DNA of 64,000 bases from assembly GCF_001422045.1 (NCBI RefSeq), contig NZ_LMLW01000009.1:434001-498000 (forward strand), in the 5' to 3' direction. Under the pieces are notes generated by a model that had not been told where the DNA came from, did not search any database, and was given only the letters and a program-made list of their open reading frames with translations. Of the stretch, positions 41,744 to 58,928 are shown one piece after another. The translations under genes and the position numbers were made by a program. Within the stretch, counting starts at the first letter, position 1; each line of letters begins with the position of its first letter. Source of the stretch: Sphingomonas sp. Leaf242 (lineage in GTDB: Bacteria > Pseudomonadota > Alphaproteobacteria > Sphingomonadales > Sphingomonadaceae).

Positions 41744-41852
41744 CTCCCCTCCCTGAAAGGGAGGGGCTGGGGGTGGGTAGGCCAGCTCGTGTCGAAGCGT
41801 CGCCCGATACGGAACCGACCCACCCCCGGCCCCTCCCTTCCAGGGAGGGGAG
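41744..41852. repeat. Intergenic palindromic repeat, family B, copy 5
   Basis: CCCCTCCCTGAAAGGGAGGG with GGGGGTGGGT at the left, and CCCACCCCCGGCCCCTCCCT with TCCAGGGAGGGG at the right, between convergent DUF2794 and pncB. Confidence 0.75.
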
Positions 41853-41863
41853 TTAACAAGCAG

Positions 41864-43168
41864 TCACACCAGCACCGGCGCCGTCTCGCGGTCCGCTTCT
41901 CCGAACACACGCAGGTACCGCGCGATCTCCGCGGGCTCGCCGGTGGCCTTGGCGGGGTTGTCCGACAGCTTCACCGCCGGCCGGCCATTCGCTTCGATCA
42001 CCTTGCAGACCAGCGATATCGGCTCCAGCGCCGCCGCGCCGTCGGGGTCGCAGCCGCGGAAATCGTTGGTCAGGTTGGTCCCCCAGCCGAAGCTCATCCG
42101 CACCCGCCCATGAAAATGGCGATACGTCTGCTCGATCGTGTCGATGTCCATCCCGTCGGAGAAGATCAGCAGCTTGGTCTTCGGATCGACGCCCTGTTCC
42201 TCCCACCAGCGGATGATCTGCTCGCCACCCGCGATCGGCGGCGCGCTGTCGGGACGGAAGCCGGTCCATTCCGCCAGCCAGTGCGGCGCGTTGCGCAGGA
42301 ACGCGGTGGTGCCGAACGCATCGGGGAGGGCGATCAGCAAATTGCCATTATAATGTTGCCGCCAATGCTCGAGCACTCGGTACGGCGCCTCGGCAAGCTC
42401 GGCGTCGCTGTCGGCGAGCGCGGCGGTCACCATCGGCAGCTCGTGTGCGTTCGTCCCGATCGCCTCGAGGTCGGCGTCCATCGCCAGCAGCACATTGGAC
42501 GTACCGATGAACCGGTCGCCGAGCCCTTCCTTGAGCGCCTCGACGCACCAGCGCTGCCACAGGAACCCATGCCGCCGACGCGTGCCGAAATCCGACAGCA
42601 CGAGGTCGGGCAGTTCGCGCAACCGCTCGACCTTCTCCCACAGTTTCGCCTTGGCGCGCGCGTAGACAATGTCGAGCGCGAACCGACCGCGATCACGCAG
42701 GGCTGCGCGCGACTTCAGCTCGTTGATGATCGTCAGCGCGGGGATTTCCCACATCGTCGTGTGAGTCCACGGTCCCTCGAAATGCAGTTCGTACTGCCCG
42801 TCGACTTTCCGCAGATCGTAGGCGGGCAACTGGAACTCCGCGAGCCAAGCCAGGAACTCCGGCCCGAACATCTTCTGCTTCCCGTAGAAGCTGTTGCCCG
42901 CGAGCCAGATCAGCTCCTTCTTCGCGAACCGCAGCGTCCGCGCGTGATCGAGCTGCGCGCGCAGTTCGGCCTCGTCGACGATCTCCGCGAGCCGCACGTT
43001 CTTGGTCCGGTTGATCAGCGCGAAAGTGGCGCTGACGTCGGGATACACCTGCCGGATCATCTGCAGCATCAGCAGCTTGTAGAAATCGGTATCGAGCAGG
43101 CTGCGCACGATCGGATCGAGCCGGAAATTGTGATTGTACGTCCGGGTGGCGATATCGGTCACGGCCAT
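41864..43168 (-). CDS. pncB: Nicotinate phosphoribosyltransferase
   Basis: 434-residue enzyme converting nicotinate and PRPP to nicotinate mononucleotide in NAD salvage. Signatures are [40 protein letters not shown] (phosphoribosyl-binding RR), [20 protein letters not shown] and the autophosphorylated-His region [23 protein letters not shown] and [11 protein letters not shown] complete the PRTase core. AGGAG lies nine bases before the ATG at 43168; an ATG at 43174 is an alternative with shorter spacing. It is divergent from a nicotinamidase-like gene, consistent with one salvage route. Confidence 0.94.
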   Translation of the reverse strand: MAVTDIATRTYNHNFRLDPIVRSLLDTDFYKLLMLQMIRQVYPDVSATFALINRTKNVRLAEIVDEAELRAQLDHARTLRFAKKELIWLAGNSFYGKQKMFGPEFLAWLAEFQLPAYDLRKVDGQYELHFEGPWTHTTMWEIPALTIINELKSRAALRDRGRFALDIVYARAKAKLWEKVERLRELPDLVLSDFGTRRRHGFLWQRWCVEALKEGLGDRFIGTSNVLLAMDADLEAIGTNAHELPMVTAALADSDAELAEAPYRVLEHWRQHYNGNLLIALPDAFGTTAFLRNAPHWLAEWTGFRPDSAPPIAGGEQIIRWWEEQGVDPKTKLLIFSDGMDIDTIEQTYRHFHGRVRMSFGWGTNLTNDFRGCDPDGAAALEPISLVCKVIEANGRPAVKLSDNPAKATGEPAEIARYLRVFGEADRETAPVLV

Positions 43169-43249
43169 GCGCATGGGCTCCTGCGTTGTTGCGGTGCGGG
43201 TGTCCGAGAAGACGCGTTTGTGTCAAGCAGCGGCTAAAGGAGACGGGCG

Positions 43250-43852
43250 ATGGCGCGGTTCGTGGTCGTGGTGGATACGCAGTGGGATTTCATGGCGGAG
43301 GGCGGCGCGCTCAGCGTGGCGGGGGCCGACGCACTGGTCGCGCCGATGCAGGCGTGGCTTTCGGCGCTGTCCGCCGTCGACACTGCGGGAGTCCTCTTTA
43401 CCTTCGATACGCATTTCCGCGAGACCTACGCCGCCTCGCCCGAAGCGGCGATGTTCCCGATCCACTGCGTGCGGGGGACGCGAGGGTGGGGCAACATGCT
43501 CGACGTCGCGCTGGTCGACCCGGCGATCCCGGCGTGGCGGATCGAGAAGGGCGTGTTCGACATGTGGGCCGAGCCAGGGCTGGCGATCGAAGACGCTCGC
43601 GATGCGACCAAGCCGACGATCCTGCGCGATGATTTCTTCGCCGCGTTGGCGGCGAACGGCGTCACCGACGTCACGGTGATCGGCGTCGCGGCGGATTACT
43701 GCGTCCGCTGGGCCGTCGACGGACTGATCGCGCGAGGCTTCGCGGTGACCGTGCCGGCAGGGCTCACGCGCGGGATCGAACGGCAGATCGATATAGTCGT
43801 CGCAGAGGAGTTTGCCGGTGCGCGGCTGGTTGTCGAGCCAGTCCTCGCATAA
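43250..43852 (+). CDS. Isochorismatase-fold cysteine hydrolase, probable nicotinamidase
   Basis: 200-residue hydrolase with the nicotinamidase triad: Asp9 (VVVVDTQWDF), Lys100 (WRIEKGVFD) and Cys151 (IGVAADYCVRWAVDGL). Candidate metal ligands are Asp53, His55 (FTFDTHF) and His72 (FPIHCVRGT). With pncB divergent 80 bp away, deamidation of nicotinamide to nicotinate is the likeliest reaction, so it probably plays the PncA role. Other amidases of the superfamily cannot be excluded. AAGGAG precedes the ATG. Confidence 0.88.
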   Translation: MARFVVVVDTQWDFMAEGGALSVAGADALVAPMQAWLSALSAVDTAGVLFTFDTHFRETYAASPEAAMFPIHCVRGTRGWGNMLDVALVDPAIPAWRIEKGVFDMWAEPGLAIEDARDATKPTILRDDFFAALAANGVTDVTVIGVAADYCVRWAVDGLIARGFAVTVPAGLTRGIERQIDIVVAEEFAGARLVVEPVLA

Positions 43853-43887
43853 GCCGGCTTCCCCAAGTCCAGCGATGCTCTTCCCCC

Positions 43888-43944
43888 TTGTTCTCCCGCG
43901 AAGGCGGGAGCCCAGGCTGGACCCCCGCCTTCGCGGGGGAACAT
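43888..43944. repeat. Intergenic inverted repeat, family D, copy 3
   Basis: TTGTTCTCCCGCGAAGGCGG, AGCCCAGGCTGGACCCCCGC and CTTCGCGGGGGAACA; almost identical to the copy at 18057. Confidence 0.75.
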
Positions 43945-43963
43945 GCTTTCACGCTGCCGGCGT

Positions 43964-45259
43964 TCACGCCATCGCCGCAATCAACCTCCCCACATCCACC
44001 GTCGCGAACGAGGCGAAATTGTCGGCAACCCCGAACGGCAGCAATAGCGTCCGGTCGTGGACGATCCCGCCGCAACTATAGACGACGTTGGGTACATACC
44101 CGTCGCGCTCCTTCGGGCTCGGGACGATCAGCGGATCGGTCATCCGCGCGAGCAGCTTGGTCGGGTCGGCCTTGTCGAGCAGGCACGCGCCGACGCAGTA
44201 GTTGCGGACGCTGCCGACGCCGTGAGTCAGCACCAGCCAGCCTTCGTCGAGCTCGATCGGCGATCCGCAATTGCCCATCTGGATGAATTCCCACGGCCAT
44301 TTCGGCTCGACGATCCTGGTGCCCCCGTCCCAGGTCAGCAGGTCGTCCGAGGTCAGATACCAGATATTCTCGTTGTCCTGCCGCCCGAGCATCGCGAAGC
44401 GCCCGTCGATCTTCCGCGGGAACAGCGCCATCCCCTTGGTACCCGCGACCGCGCCGCGCATCGGCTGCATCTCGAACGTCTTGAAGTCCTCGCCGCGCAG
44501 CAGCTCGCAGCGCGTCTCGGAGCCGCTGAACGCGGTATAGGTGCCGAGATACTGAACCTCGCCGGCATCCTCGAACCGGACGAGCCGCAGATCCTCGATC
44601 CCCTGACGCTGGCTCGGCAGGATCGGGAAGATCACGGTTTCCGACAGCTCGCGACTGTTGCCGCATTGCAGCCGGGTCGGACCGCCATCGGTCGCGCCCT
44701 GATCCGACGGCTCGATCCGCGGCGGCACCGCGGTCCGGCTGGCGGGGTCGACCGAGAAGCCGTCCTGCGGCGACCAGCTCCCCGTGCGGAACGTCACCGA
44801 CGAGACATGACCCTCGCCGATCCCGCGCAGCGACAGGATGAAGCGGAGACCATGGTCGGGCGCACCGCTCTGATCGGGATGCAGCACCATGCTCGGGTTG
44901 AACAGCGCAGCGGCCTCGAACGAATATTCCTCGCTGAGATACGCGCCGATCAGCACCTGCTGGTCGCGCGTGATGGTGCGGGCGTCCGGCGTCCTCGCCA
45001 TGACCTCGCCGAACCGGTGGAGCAGCAGGTCGTCGACGTCGCGGTGGCGCTCGTCGAGCGACGCGGTGACGCGCTTGCGTTCGGCATGAAGCTCGTCATG
45101 CGACAGCGACAGCACGCGGTCGATCACGCGCTCGACGCGGGGGTGGCCCTCGACCTTGAACGGACCGGGATAGTCGACGTTGAACGGGCGGATCACGGTC
45201 CGCGACGGATCGGGGCGCAGCTGGATGTTCGAGAAGGTGACGAGGTCCGTTACGGCCAT
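43964..45259 (-). CDS. Glycoside hydrolase family 130 protein
   Basis: 431 residues with a five-bladed beta-propeller pattern. SFEAAALFNPSMVLHPDQSG, FRTGSWSPQDGFS, GTYTAFSGSETRCELLRGED, GRFAMLGRQDNENIWYLTSD and WEFIQMGNCGSPIELDEGWL are as in GH130 enzymes. Most members phosphorolyse beta-mannosides; some hydrolyse them. The exact substrate is not predictable. The start MAVTDLVTFSNIQLRPDPSR at 45259 has GGGAG upstream. No other carbohydrate genes lie nearby, so no locus context helps. Confidence 0.9.
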   Translation of the reverse strand: MAVTDLVTFSNIQLRPDPSRTVIRPFNVDYPGPFKVEGHPRVERVIDRVLSLSHDELHAERKRVTASLDERHRDVDDLLLHRFGEVMARTPDARTITRDQQVLIGAYLSEEYSFEAAALFNPSMVLHPDQSGAPDHGLRFILSLRGIGEGHVSSVTFRTGSWSPQDGFSVDPASRTAVPPRIEPSDQGATDGGPTRLQCGNSRELSETVIFPILPSQRQGIEDLRLVRFEDAGEVQYLGTYTAFSGSETRCELLRGEDFKTFEMQPMRGAVAGTKGMALFPRKIDGRFAMLGRQDNENIWYLTSDDLLTWDGGTRIVEPKWPWEFIQMGNCGSPIELDEGWLVLTHGVGSVRNYCVGACLLDKADPTKLLARMTDPLIVPSPKERDGYVPNVVYSCGGIVHDRTLLLPFGVADNFASFATVDVGRLIAAMA

Positions 45260-45640
45260 GATCGGCTCCCTTGTGCGCCGACCGGCGCGGTGCGGTATCG
45301 ACTGCAAACGCCGGAGCACCCGGATCGCCGCATGACAAACCCTTCACCGCACAGACATACGCGGGAAAACATCGCGCGCCATGACCGACGTTCGATCTTG
45401 GGGCGGGGGCGGCATGCGCGGACTATCGACACACGCCAGCGACTGCGCCCTGGGGCTGCACGCACCGCGGTCACGCCACCGCGATCTGGCCGATCAGCCG
45501 GTCCAGCGCTCCGCCTGTCGACGCTGCGGCGCGGCGATCGTCAAATCCGCGGTCAGCCGCCGCTGGATCGTCTCGGGCGTGCTCGGCTGATTCTGTCGCG
45601 ATATTGGTAAAGGGGCGTTCGATCCGCCGCCGTCCCACGA
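45260..45640. other. Gap between GH130 and EF-hand genes
   Basis: About 380 bp. Short open frames on both strands lack ribosome-binding sites or recognisable motifs; one (minus, 45471-45698) overlaps the end of the EF-hand gene. No repeat of families A-F is present. No supported feature. Confidence 0.5.
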
Positions 45641-46429
45641 TTACGGCGTATCGCGATCCGGCGGCGGCGGGGCGGGGCGGTCCGCCCCGTTCCGCCACGT
45701 TTCGGCACCGGCCTTCGGCAATTCGCCGCGGGTCAGCGCACCATCGCGATTGCGGTCGAGCGCGGCGAACCGGGTCGCGGCGGCCATCGCGAATTCGGAT
45801 CGATCGACGCCGCGGTTCAGGTTGCGATCGGCCGCGATGACCGGTTCGGGGAAATCGAAGAACCCGAACTTCGCGGCACCAAGCCGTTCATGGACGGTGG
45901 CATCGGTCTTCTTGCCGTCGTCGCTGCCCATGCGCATCCCCTGACCGCCGCCGCCGCCGCCGCCGCCGCCGCCCTGCCTCCGTCCACCCCCGGAGCCGCG
46001 TCCGCCACGCCCCCCGGGGCCGCGCGCGCCGGGTGAAGTACCGCCGCCGCCCGACGCGACACGGATCTCGGGAACCAGGACGTTTTCGTAATAGGCGATG
46101 TCGTCGGGATCGATCTCGCCATCGTTCCCGCGATCGAGCACCGCGAAGAACCGCATCGCATCGCGCTGGAATTCCGCCTCGGTGATACGACCATCGCCGT
46201 CGGCGTCGGCACCCGAGAACCAGAGCGCCTCCGCCGCGCCGGGGTGTTGCGACGTCCTGAACGGTTCGCCCATCGGACTGACGAACAACTGCCCGCGACC
46301 GTGGTCTGACCCCGCGTCGGCAAGGCGATGTGCTGCATCACCGTGCGCGCTCGATCCCCGAGGTCTCGGCAGGTCGGCAGCGCACCCCGCCAGCGCGCCG
46401 GCCAGGCCGATAAGAAATACTGTGCGCAT
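45641..46429 (-). CDS. EF-hand lipoprotein with polyglycine tract
   Basis: 262 residues. Lipobox LAGALAGC (Cys16), so probably an outer-membrane or periplasmic lipoprotein. Two EF-hand pairs: DADGDGRITEAEF (about 75) and DRGNDGEIDPDDI (about 99), then DRNLNRGVDRSEF (about 201) and DRNRDGALTRGEL (about 225). Between the pairs lies a Gly/Arg-rich linker containing ten consecutive Gly, encoded by a run of GCC/GGC triplets at about 45945-45973. It likely binds calcium. It follows the two-component genes on the same strand and may be part of their operon or output. Confidence 0.85.
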   Translation of the reverse strand: MRTVFLIGLAGALAGCAADLPRPRGSSAHGDAAHRLADAGSDHGRGQLFVSPMGEPFRTSQHPGAAEALWFSGADADGDGRITEAEFQRDAMRFFAVLDRGNDGEIDPDDIAYYENVLVPEIRVASGGGGTSPGARGPGGRGGRGSGGGRRQGGGGGGGGGGQGMRMGSDDGKKTDATVHERLGAAKFGFFDFPEPVIAADRNLNRGVDRSEFAMAAATRFAALDRNRDGALTRGELPKAGAETWRNGADRPAPPPPDRDTP

Positions 46430-46518
46430 GACGCCTCCTCGATACCGTGACCACCAGTTGGCACGCGAAACGTTGCCCCGATATGTCGGGCCGCGCCGGT
46501 ACCGACGTATCGCTCAAG

Positions 46519-47880
46519 TCATACGGGCAACGTCACCCGCACCAGCAGGCCACCGTCGGCGCGATTTTCGATCGTCGCCTCGCCGCCGTGTCCGCGGGCG
46601 ACGGCACGCACGCTGGCGAGGCCCAGCCCGCTGCCGCCCGTATCGCGGTTGCGCGAGTGTTCGGCGCGAAAGAACGGCTCGAACGCGCGCGCCAGGTCGG
46701 CAGGCGCCATGCCGCTGCCGGAATCGAACACGTCGAGCACGGCCATCCCGCCGGCGCGGTGGAGCAGGACTTCGGCATGCCCGGCATAATTGACGGCATT
46801 GCCCACCAGATTCGCGAGCAGGGCCTTCAGCGACGGCGTGTCGCCTTCGATGATCAGCGGCGATCCGGGATGCAGCACGACCTGATCGCCGCGATCCGCA
46901 AAATCGTCGGTCACGCTTTCGGCGAGCGATCGCAGGTCGAGCTTCTGGCGGCGGACATGGCGGGTCATGTCGCGGACGAACGCCATCGCCGAGCCGATCC
47001 GCTGGCTCATCTCCTGGATATCGCCTTCGCTTGCGATCCGAATATCTTCCGGCGCCTTTTCGAGCCGCAGCGACAGCCGCATCAGCGGCGTCCGCAGATC
47101 GTGCGCGACCGCGGCGATCAGCGTGGTTCGATCCTCGACGTACCGGTTGAGCCGTTCCTGCATCAGGTTGAACGCGCTGGCGGCTTCGGCGATTTCCGGC
47201 GGACCGGTGACGGGTAGGGGGGCTGCCCGCGGATCGCGGCCGAGCCGTTCGGCGGCGGCGGCGAACCGCCCGATCGGAGTCGCGACGCGGCGGGCCAGCA
47301 GCAGGGCGATCGGCGCGACGACCGCCATCGCCGCCAGGAACCACAGGACGATGCGCGCCCGCCAGGGCCCGATCGTGCCGTTGGTGGGCCGGATCACGAG
47401 CCACCGCCCGTCTGGCCGCTCTATCGACACCACGAACGGTCCGAACAAGGCGTTCTCGAACAGGTGATGACGGGATCGGACCATGCCCATCGGCACCGGG
47501 GGACGAAGCGCTCCCGCCAGCATCGGCATCGCGGAGGGTTCGGTCTCGACGGTCACGCGCTCTGCGGGCAGTGCAAGGTCGTTGGCGATCAGTTTGGCGA
47601 GGCGTGCATCGCGCGAACTGTCGGACGGTCGAGGGGGGCCGCCTGTGATCCTCATGGTCAGCAACTTTGCCGGGTCGCTACCCGAGCGGACCACGCCGGC
47701 AACGCGCGCCGTCGTGTAGATTACGGGCATCGGCGGCGGCATCAACAGCACGATCGCGAAGTTCAGGATCTGAACCAGCAGCACCGTCGTCAGCAGTAAC
47801 GCGAGAATCCGGACGAACAGCGTCCACGGACGCAGCCTGCCGAGTTTCGACGGCGTGTAGATGGTGGCGGGTTGCGTCAC
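46519..47880 (-). CDS. Sensor histidine kinase (EnvZ-like)
   Basis: 453 residues. N-terminal membrane segment (FVRILALLLTTVLLVQILNF), a periplasmic sensing region of about 120 residues, and a second segment (IVLWFLAAMAVVAPIALLLA). HAMP (RRVATPIGRFAAAAERLG) follows, then the H-box VAHDLRTPLMRLSLRLEKAP with the phosphorylated His. ATP-binding N (NLVGNAVNYAGH), G1 (FDSGSGMAP) and G2 (GGSGLGLASVRAVA) boxes complete it. A GTG start at 47880 overlaps the response-regulator stop. The signal is unknown; the linked EF-hand lipoprotein could report on calcium, which is inference. Confidence 0.92.
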   Translation of the reverse strand: MTQPATIYTPSKLGRLRPWTLFVRILALLLTTVLLVQILNFAIVLLMPPPMPVIYTTARVAGVVRSGSDPAKLLTMRITGGPPRPSDSSRDARLAKLIANDLALPAERVTVETEPSAMPMLAGALRPPVPMGMVRSRHHLFENALFGPFVVSIERPDGRWLVIRPTNGTIGPWRARIVLWFLAAMAVVAPIALLLARRVATPIGRFAAAAERLGRDPRAAPLPVTGPPEIAEAASAFNLMQERLNRYVEDRTTLIAAVAHDLRTPLMRLSLRLEKAPEDIRIASEGDIQEMSQRIGSAMAFVRDMTRHVRRQKLDLRSLAESVTDDFADRGDQVVLHPGSPLIIEGDTPSLKALLANLVGNAVNYAGHAEVLLHRAGGMAVLDVFDSGSGMAPADLARAFEPFFRAEHSRNRDTGGSGLGLASVRAVARGHGGEATIENRADGGLLVRVTLPV

Positions 47881-48599
47881 TGTCGGGCCACGCGCGGTAC
47901 GAAGAAATAGCCCTCGTTGCGGATCGTGCGGATGATCTCGTCGCCGCGCGAGCGAAGCTTGCGGCGCAACCGGCTGACCTGCACGTCGATCGCGCGATCG
48001 AACGCGTCGGTGTCGGGTCCGCGCGCCGCTTCCAACAGCGCATCGCGCGCCAGCACGCGTCTTGGCCGCTCGACGAACGCGCGCAGAACCGCGAACTCGC
48101 CGTCGGTCAGGTCGATCAGCGTACCCTCCGGATCGAACAGTTCGTGTGCCGCGAAATCGACTCGCCAGCCGAGGAATGCGAACGACCGGCTTTCACCCGC
48201 ATCCTGGATTTCGCGCGCGCGCAGTGCGGCACGGACGGTCGCCAGGATCTCCCTCGGGCTGCACGGCTTGGACAGATAGTGGCTCGCGCCGATTTCGAGG
48301 CCGAGGATCCGATCGGGTTCATCGCCCAGCGCGCTGAGCATAACGATCGGCGGCGCGCCAACCCGCGCGAGCCGGCGACAGACGGACACGCCATCTTCGC
48401 CGGGCATCATCACGTCGAGCAGGATCAGCGATACCGGGCATCGTGCCAGGACGGCGTCCATCTCGTGCGCATTGGTGGCCGTCTCGACCTGAAACCCATG
48501 CATGCCGAGGCTCTGCGCCAACAGCGTGCGGATCATGTGATCGTCGTCGACCACCAGCAGCACGGGCTTCGCCGAATCTTGAACAGACGTTGAATTCAT
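47877..48599 (-). CDS. OmpR-family response regulator
   Basis: 240 residues. The receiver domain has VLLVVDDDHMIRTLL (acidic pocket), SLILLDVMMPGEDG (phospho-Asp) and YLSKPCSPRE (Lys). The C-terminal winged helix has FAVLRAFVERPRRVLARDAL, DRAIDVQVSRLRRKL and TIRNEGYFFV, typical of OmpR/PhoB. It overlaps the kinase gene by 4 bp (GTGA), so the pair is cotranscribed. Targets unknown. Confidence 0.93.
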   Translation of the reverse strand: MNSTSVQDSAKPVLLVVDDDHMIRTLLAQSLGMHGFQVETATNAHEMDAVLARCPVSLILLDVMMPGEDGVSVCRRLARVGAPPIVMLSALGDEPDRILGLEIGASHYLSKPCSPREILATVRAALRAREIQDAGESRSFAFLGWRVDFAAHELFDPEGTLIDLTDGEFAVLRAFVERPRRVLARDALLEAARGPDTDAFDRAIDVQVSRLRRKLRSRGDEIIRTIRNEGYFFVPRVARQ

Positions 48600-48787
48600 C
48601 GGTCTTTCTTAGGTCGGCGATGTGTTCGCGATGTTTCCGCGCCGATCATCATCGGGATATCAGGCCATATGGTCGGCGAATAGCGCGGAACGGTCTTCGC
48701 GATCTCAGTACAACGGGCCGGCGTCCCCCCAGAACAGCGGTTGTTGTCCATATTGCCGTCAGCGCTCTGTAAGGTCGGGTCGGCACG

Positions 48788-49231
48788 ATGTGCGGCATGA
48801 CGCCGTCGAGTCTTCCTGCGCTTGCCATCCAGGTCGTGCGGATCGTCGCGGCTGCCGCGGCCTGCACGCTGCTCGCGTTTGCCGGTACGGCGGCGGACGA
48901 TCCGTGGCGGCCCTATCGTGTCGCGATCGGCAGGCAGTGTCCAGCGAAGCATCTGGAATGGCTGTCCCCCGCCGATCTTCGCGACGTGATCGAGACGTAC
49001 GAGGCCAGTGCCGCGCCCCGCACACATGCCGCGATGTCGGTTGCCGAAGCCGGCCGATGCGCCACCACGATGGCCGGGGCGACCTGCGGTAATGTGGCCG
49101 AGATCGAGGCGGTTCGCGGCGCGGGAGAGTTGCCCGCGCTCGCTGCATCGGTCTGCGCCGCCTTCGTCAAGTGTCGCGGCCAGTCCGACTGCATCGCCGC
49201 CGAACCCCCGACTACCGCGCCCAAACACTAA
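48788..49231 (+). CDS. Secreted cysteine-rich hypothetical protein
   Basis: 147 residues. A hydrophobic lead (IQVVRIVAAAAACTLLAFAG) with a probable cleavage near TAADDPW is followed by a mature part with six Cys (GRQCPAKH, GRCATTMAGATCGN, SVCAAFVKCRGQSDC). This suggests periplasmic disulfides. ATGs at 48788 and 48797 are both possible. It is convergent with rpoC and shares the bidirectional terminator. No family recognised. Confidence 0.6.
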   Translation: MCGMTPSSLPALAIQVVRIVAAAAACTLLAFAGTAADDPWRPYRVAIGRQCPAKHLEWLSPADLRDVIETYEASAAPRTHAAMSVAEAGRCATTMAGATCGNVAEIEAVRGAGELPALAASVCAAFVKCRGQSDCIAAEPPTTAPKH

Positions 49232-49272
49232 AAAGGCCGCCGCCCGGTATCCCGGACAGCGGCCTTTTCTTT
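49230..49272. terminator. Bidirectional intrinsic terminator (rpoC and 48788 gene)
   Basis: AAAAAGGCCGCCGCCCGGTA on one side and CGGACAGCGGCCTTTTCTTT on the other form a strong GC hairpin flanked by A and T runs. It works for the plus-strand gene ending at 49231 and for rpoC ending at 49303. Confidence 0.85.
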
Positions 49273-49302
49273 AGTCAGCGCCGAGGCGTCTGACGAAACC
49301 GA

Positions 49303-53589
<4,287 letters not shown>

Positions 53590-53601
53590 TTTATTCTCCA
53601 T

Positions 53602-53710
53602 TCCCCTTCCGCATGGCGGGAGGGGCTAGGGGAGGGGATGTCGTAGCCTCTCGGGGTGGTGCCTGCGGGGACAGGCCCTCCCCCGACCCCTCCCGCAAGC
53701 GGGAGGGGAG
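53602..53710. repeat. Intergenic palindromic repeat, family B, copy 6 (between rpoB and rpoC)
   Basis: CCCCTTCCGCATGGCGGGAG at the left and CCCCTCCCGCAAGCGGGAGG at the right, with GGGGAGGGG/CCCTCCCCC inside. It lies in the rpoB-rpoC transcript, so it would fold in the mRNA between the two genes. Confidence 0.8.
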
Positions 53711-53720
53711 GAGTTGAGGC

Positions 53721-57875
<4,155 letters not shown>

Positions 57876-57908
57876 AGGTTTATTTTGCCTCGTCAGCCGA
57901 AAATTCGT

Positions 57909-57970
57909 GCTCGGGAACCCCCGAGCGGGACGCACGTTCACGCAAAAAGGCCGCGCGCATCAGGTGCGGC
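57909..57970 (-). promoter_or_regulatory. Two hairpins in the rpoB leader, one terminator-like
   Basis: Reading the minus strand, GCCGC-(11 nt)-GCGGC followed by CTTTTTG (57970-57943) looks like a weak intrinsic terminator. Then a perfect 7-bp hairpin GCTCGGG-GGTT-CCCGAGC (57926-57909) comes about 35 nt before the rpoB ATG. Both lie downstream of the predicted promoter, so they could attenuate rpoBC. Confidence 0.5.
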
Positions 57971-58058
57971 GGCTCTCAGCGTATGAAACCTCGGTATCCA
58001 ATACGATCGACACGCTGCGCGACGGCATGTCATTTCCCGGATGCTGTGGTGAGATGCG

Positions 58059-58087
58059 GATATAGGCGCGCCGCGGCGTCATGTCAA
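58059..58087 (-). promoter_or_regulatory. Predicted rpoBC promoter
   Basis: Minus strand: TTGACA (58087-58082), a 17-bp spacer, then TATATC (58064-58059). The -35 is perfect and the -10 matches well. It gives a leader of about 175 nt to the rpoB ATG. Confidence 0.7.
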
Positions 58088-58237
58088 AGGGTGGACGCGA
58101 TACGGTCGTTTCGACACGGCCGCACTGCCGGAAATACTATAGCTATGGTCAAGCGCCTGACGCTATTGCATCTTTGGTAATATTTGACGCGTATATTCAG
58201 TGTTACCGTTTGGCATTCGCAGGGGAGTAGCGACGTC

Positions 58238-58720
58238 ATGAACGCGAAGATCGCAGAGCGAGAAGTATCCGATCAGGACCGTGCGAATTGGATTCGGTTG
58301 ATCGAAGATCACGAGAAGATTGCCCGGCAATGTTCGGAACTCGTTAATTTATCACGAGAATCTAATACGCAAAGCGCGTTCGCGTCGCGCAAGCTGATCG
58401 AGCTGGCAGTGACCGTCGCCGATCATCTGGGCGTCGAGGACGAGGTCATCGATCGCACCGTCGTTGCGATGGAAGCGCGATGCTCGGCCGATACGATCGC
58501 GATGATGGAGGAGGATCTCGACATCCTCCGCTCGGACTGGAAGGCGTTCATCGGCCACTGGCTGCCGACGATTTCCCCCGACGACTGGGCTGCGTTCGGC
58601 GTGCAGGCGGAGTCGATGCTCGACCGGCTGTCGCTCCAGGTGAAGCTGGAGACCGAATTGCTGTACGACCACGCGTTGCAGGACGGCGTCGTGCGTACGG
58701 GCGGGCTCGTGCTGCACTGA
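58238..58720 (+). CDS. Hemerythrin-like (HHE) helical protein with incomplete ligand set
   Basis: 160 residues, all-alpha. The ATG at 58238 has AGGGGAG upstream. The order IEDHEKIAR (His25), ADHLGVEDE (His63-x3-Glu67), FIGHWLP (His107) and LYDHAL (His145) resembles a hemerythrin HHE four-helix bundle. Some of the usual iron-ligand pairs (for example HxxxH in the third helix) appear reduced to single His. It may bind metal weakly or have another role. Divergent from rpoB. Confidence 0.6.
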   Translation: MNAKIAEREVSDQDRANWIRLIEDHEKIARQCSELVNLSRESNTQSAFASRKLIELAVTVADHLGVEDEVIDRTVVAMEARCSADTIAMMEEDLDILRSDWKAFIGHWLPTISPDDWAAFGVQAESMLDRLSLQVKLETELLYDHALQDGVVRTGGLVLH

Positions 58721-58779
58721 TTGGGTAGAGTGGGGCATCCAATCGGCGCGTCACTCAAAGGTGCCCCCCAAAAAACCAC

Positions 58780-58881
58780 CACCCCGGCGAAGGCCGGGGC
58801 CCAGTTGGAAAGGTGGTGGTAACGAAGCGCTGCCTGTCGTCAGCAGCGTTCCCCAACTGGGCCCCGGCCTCCGCCGGGGTG
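58780..58881. repeat. Intergenic palindromic repeat, family A, copy 4
   Basis: CACCCCGGCGAAGGCCGGGG and the inverted arm with one change (GGCCTCCGCCGGGGTG), between the convergent hemerythrin-like and M15 genes. Confidence 0.8.
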
Positions 58882-58928
58882 GTACCGCTCTCAGGGACAC
58901 ATAGCCCCGATCAAACCAGTCTTTACTT

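Noticed and set aside
45260..45640. Candidate small genes in the gap between GH130 and the EF-hand gene
   Set aside because: Overlapping open frames on both strands have no convincing start site, motif or codon pattern.
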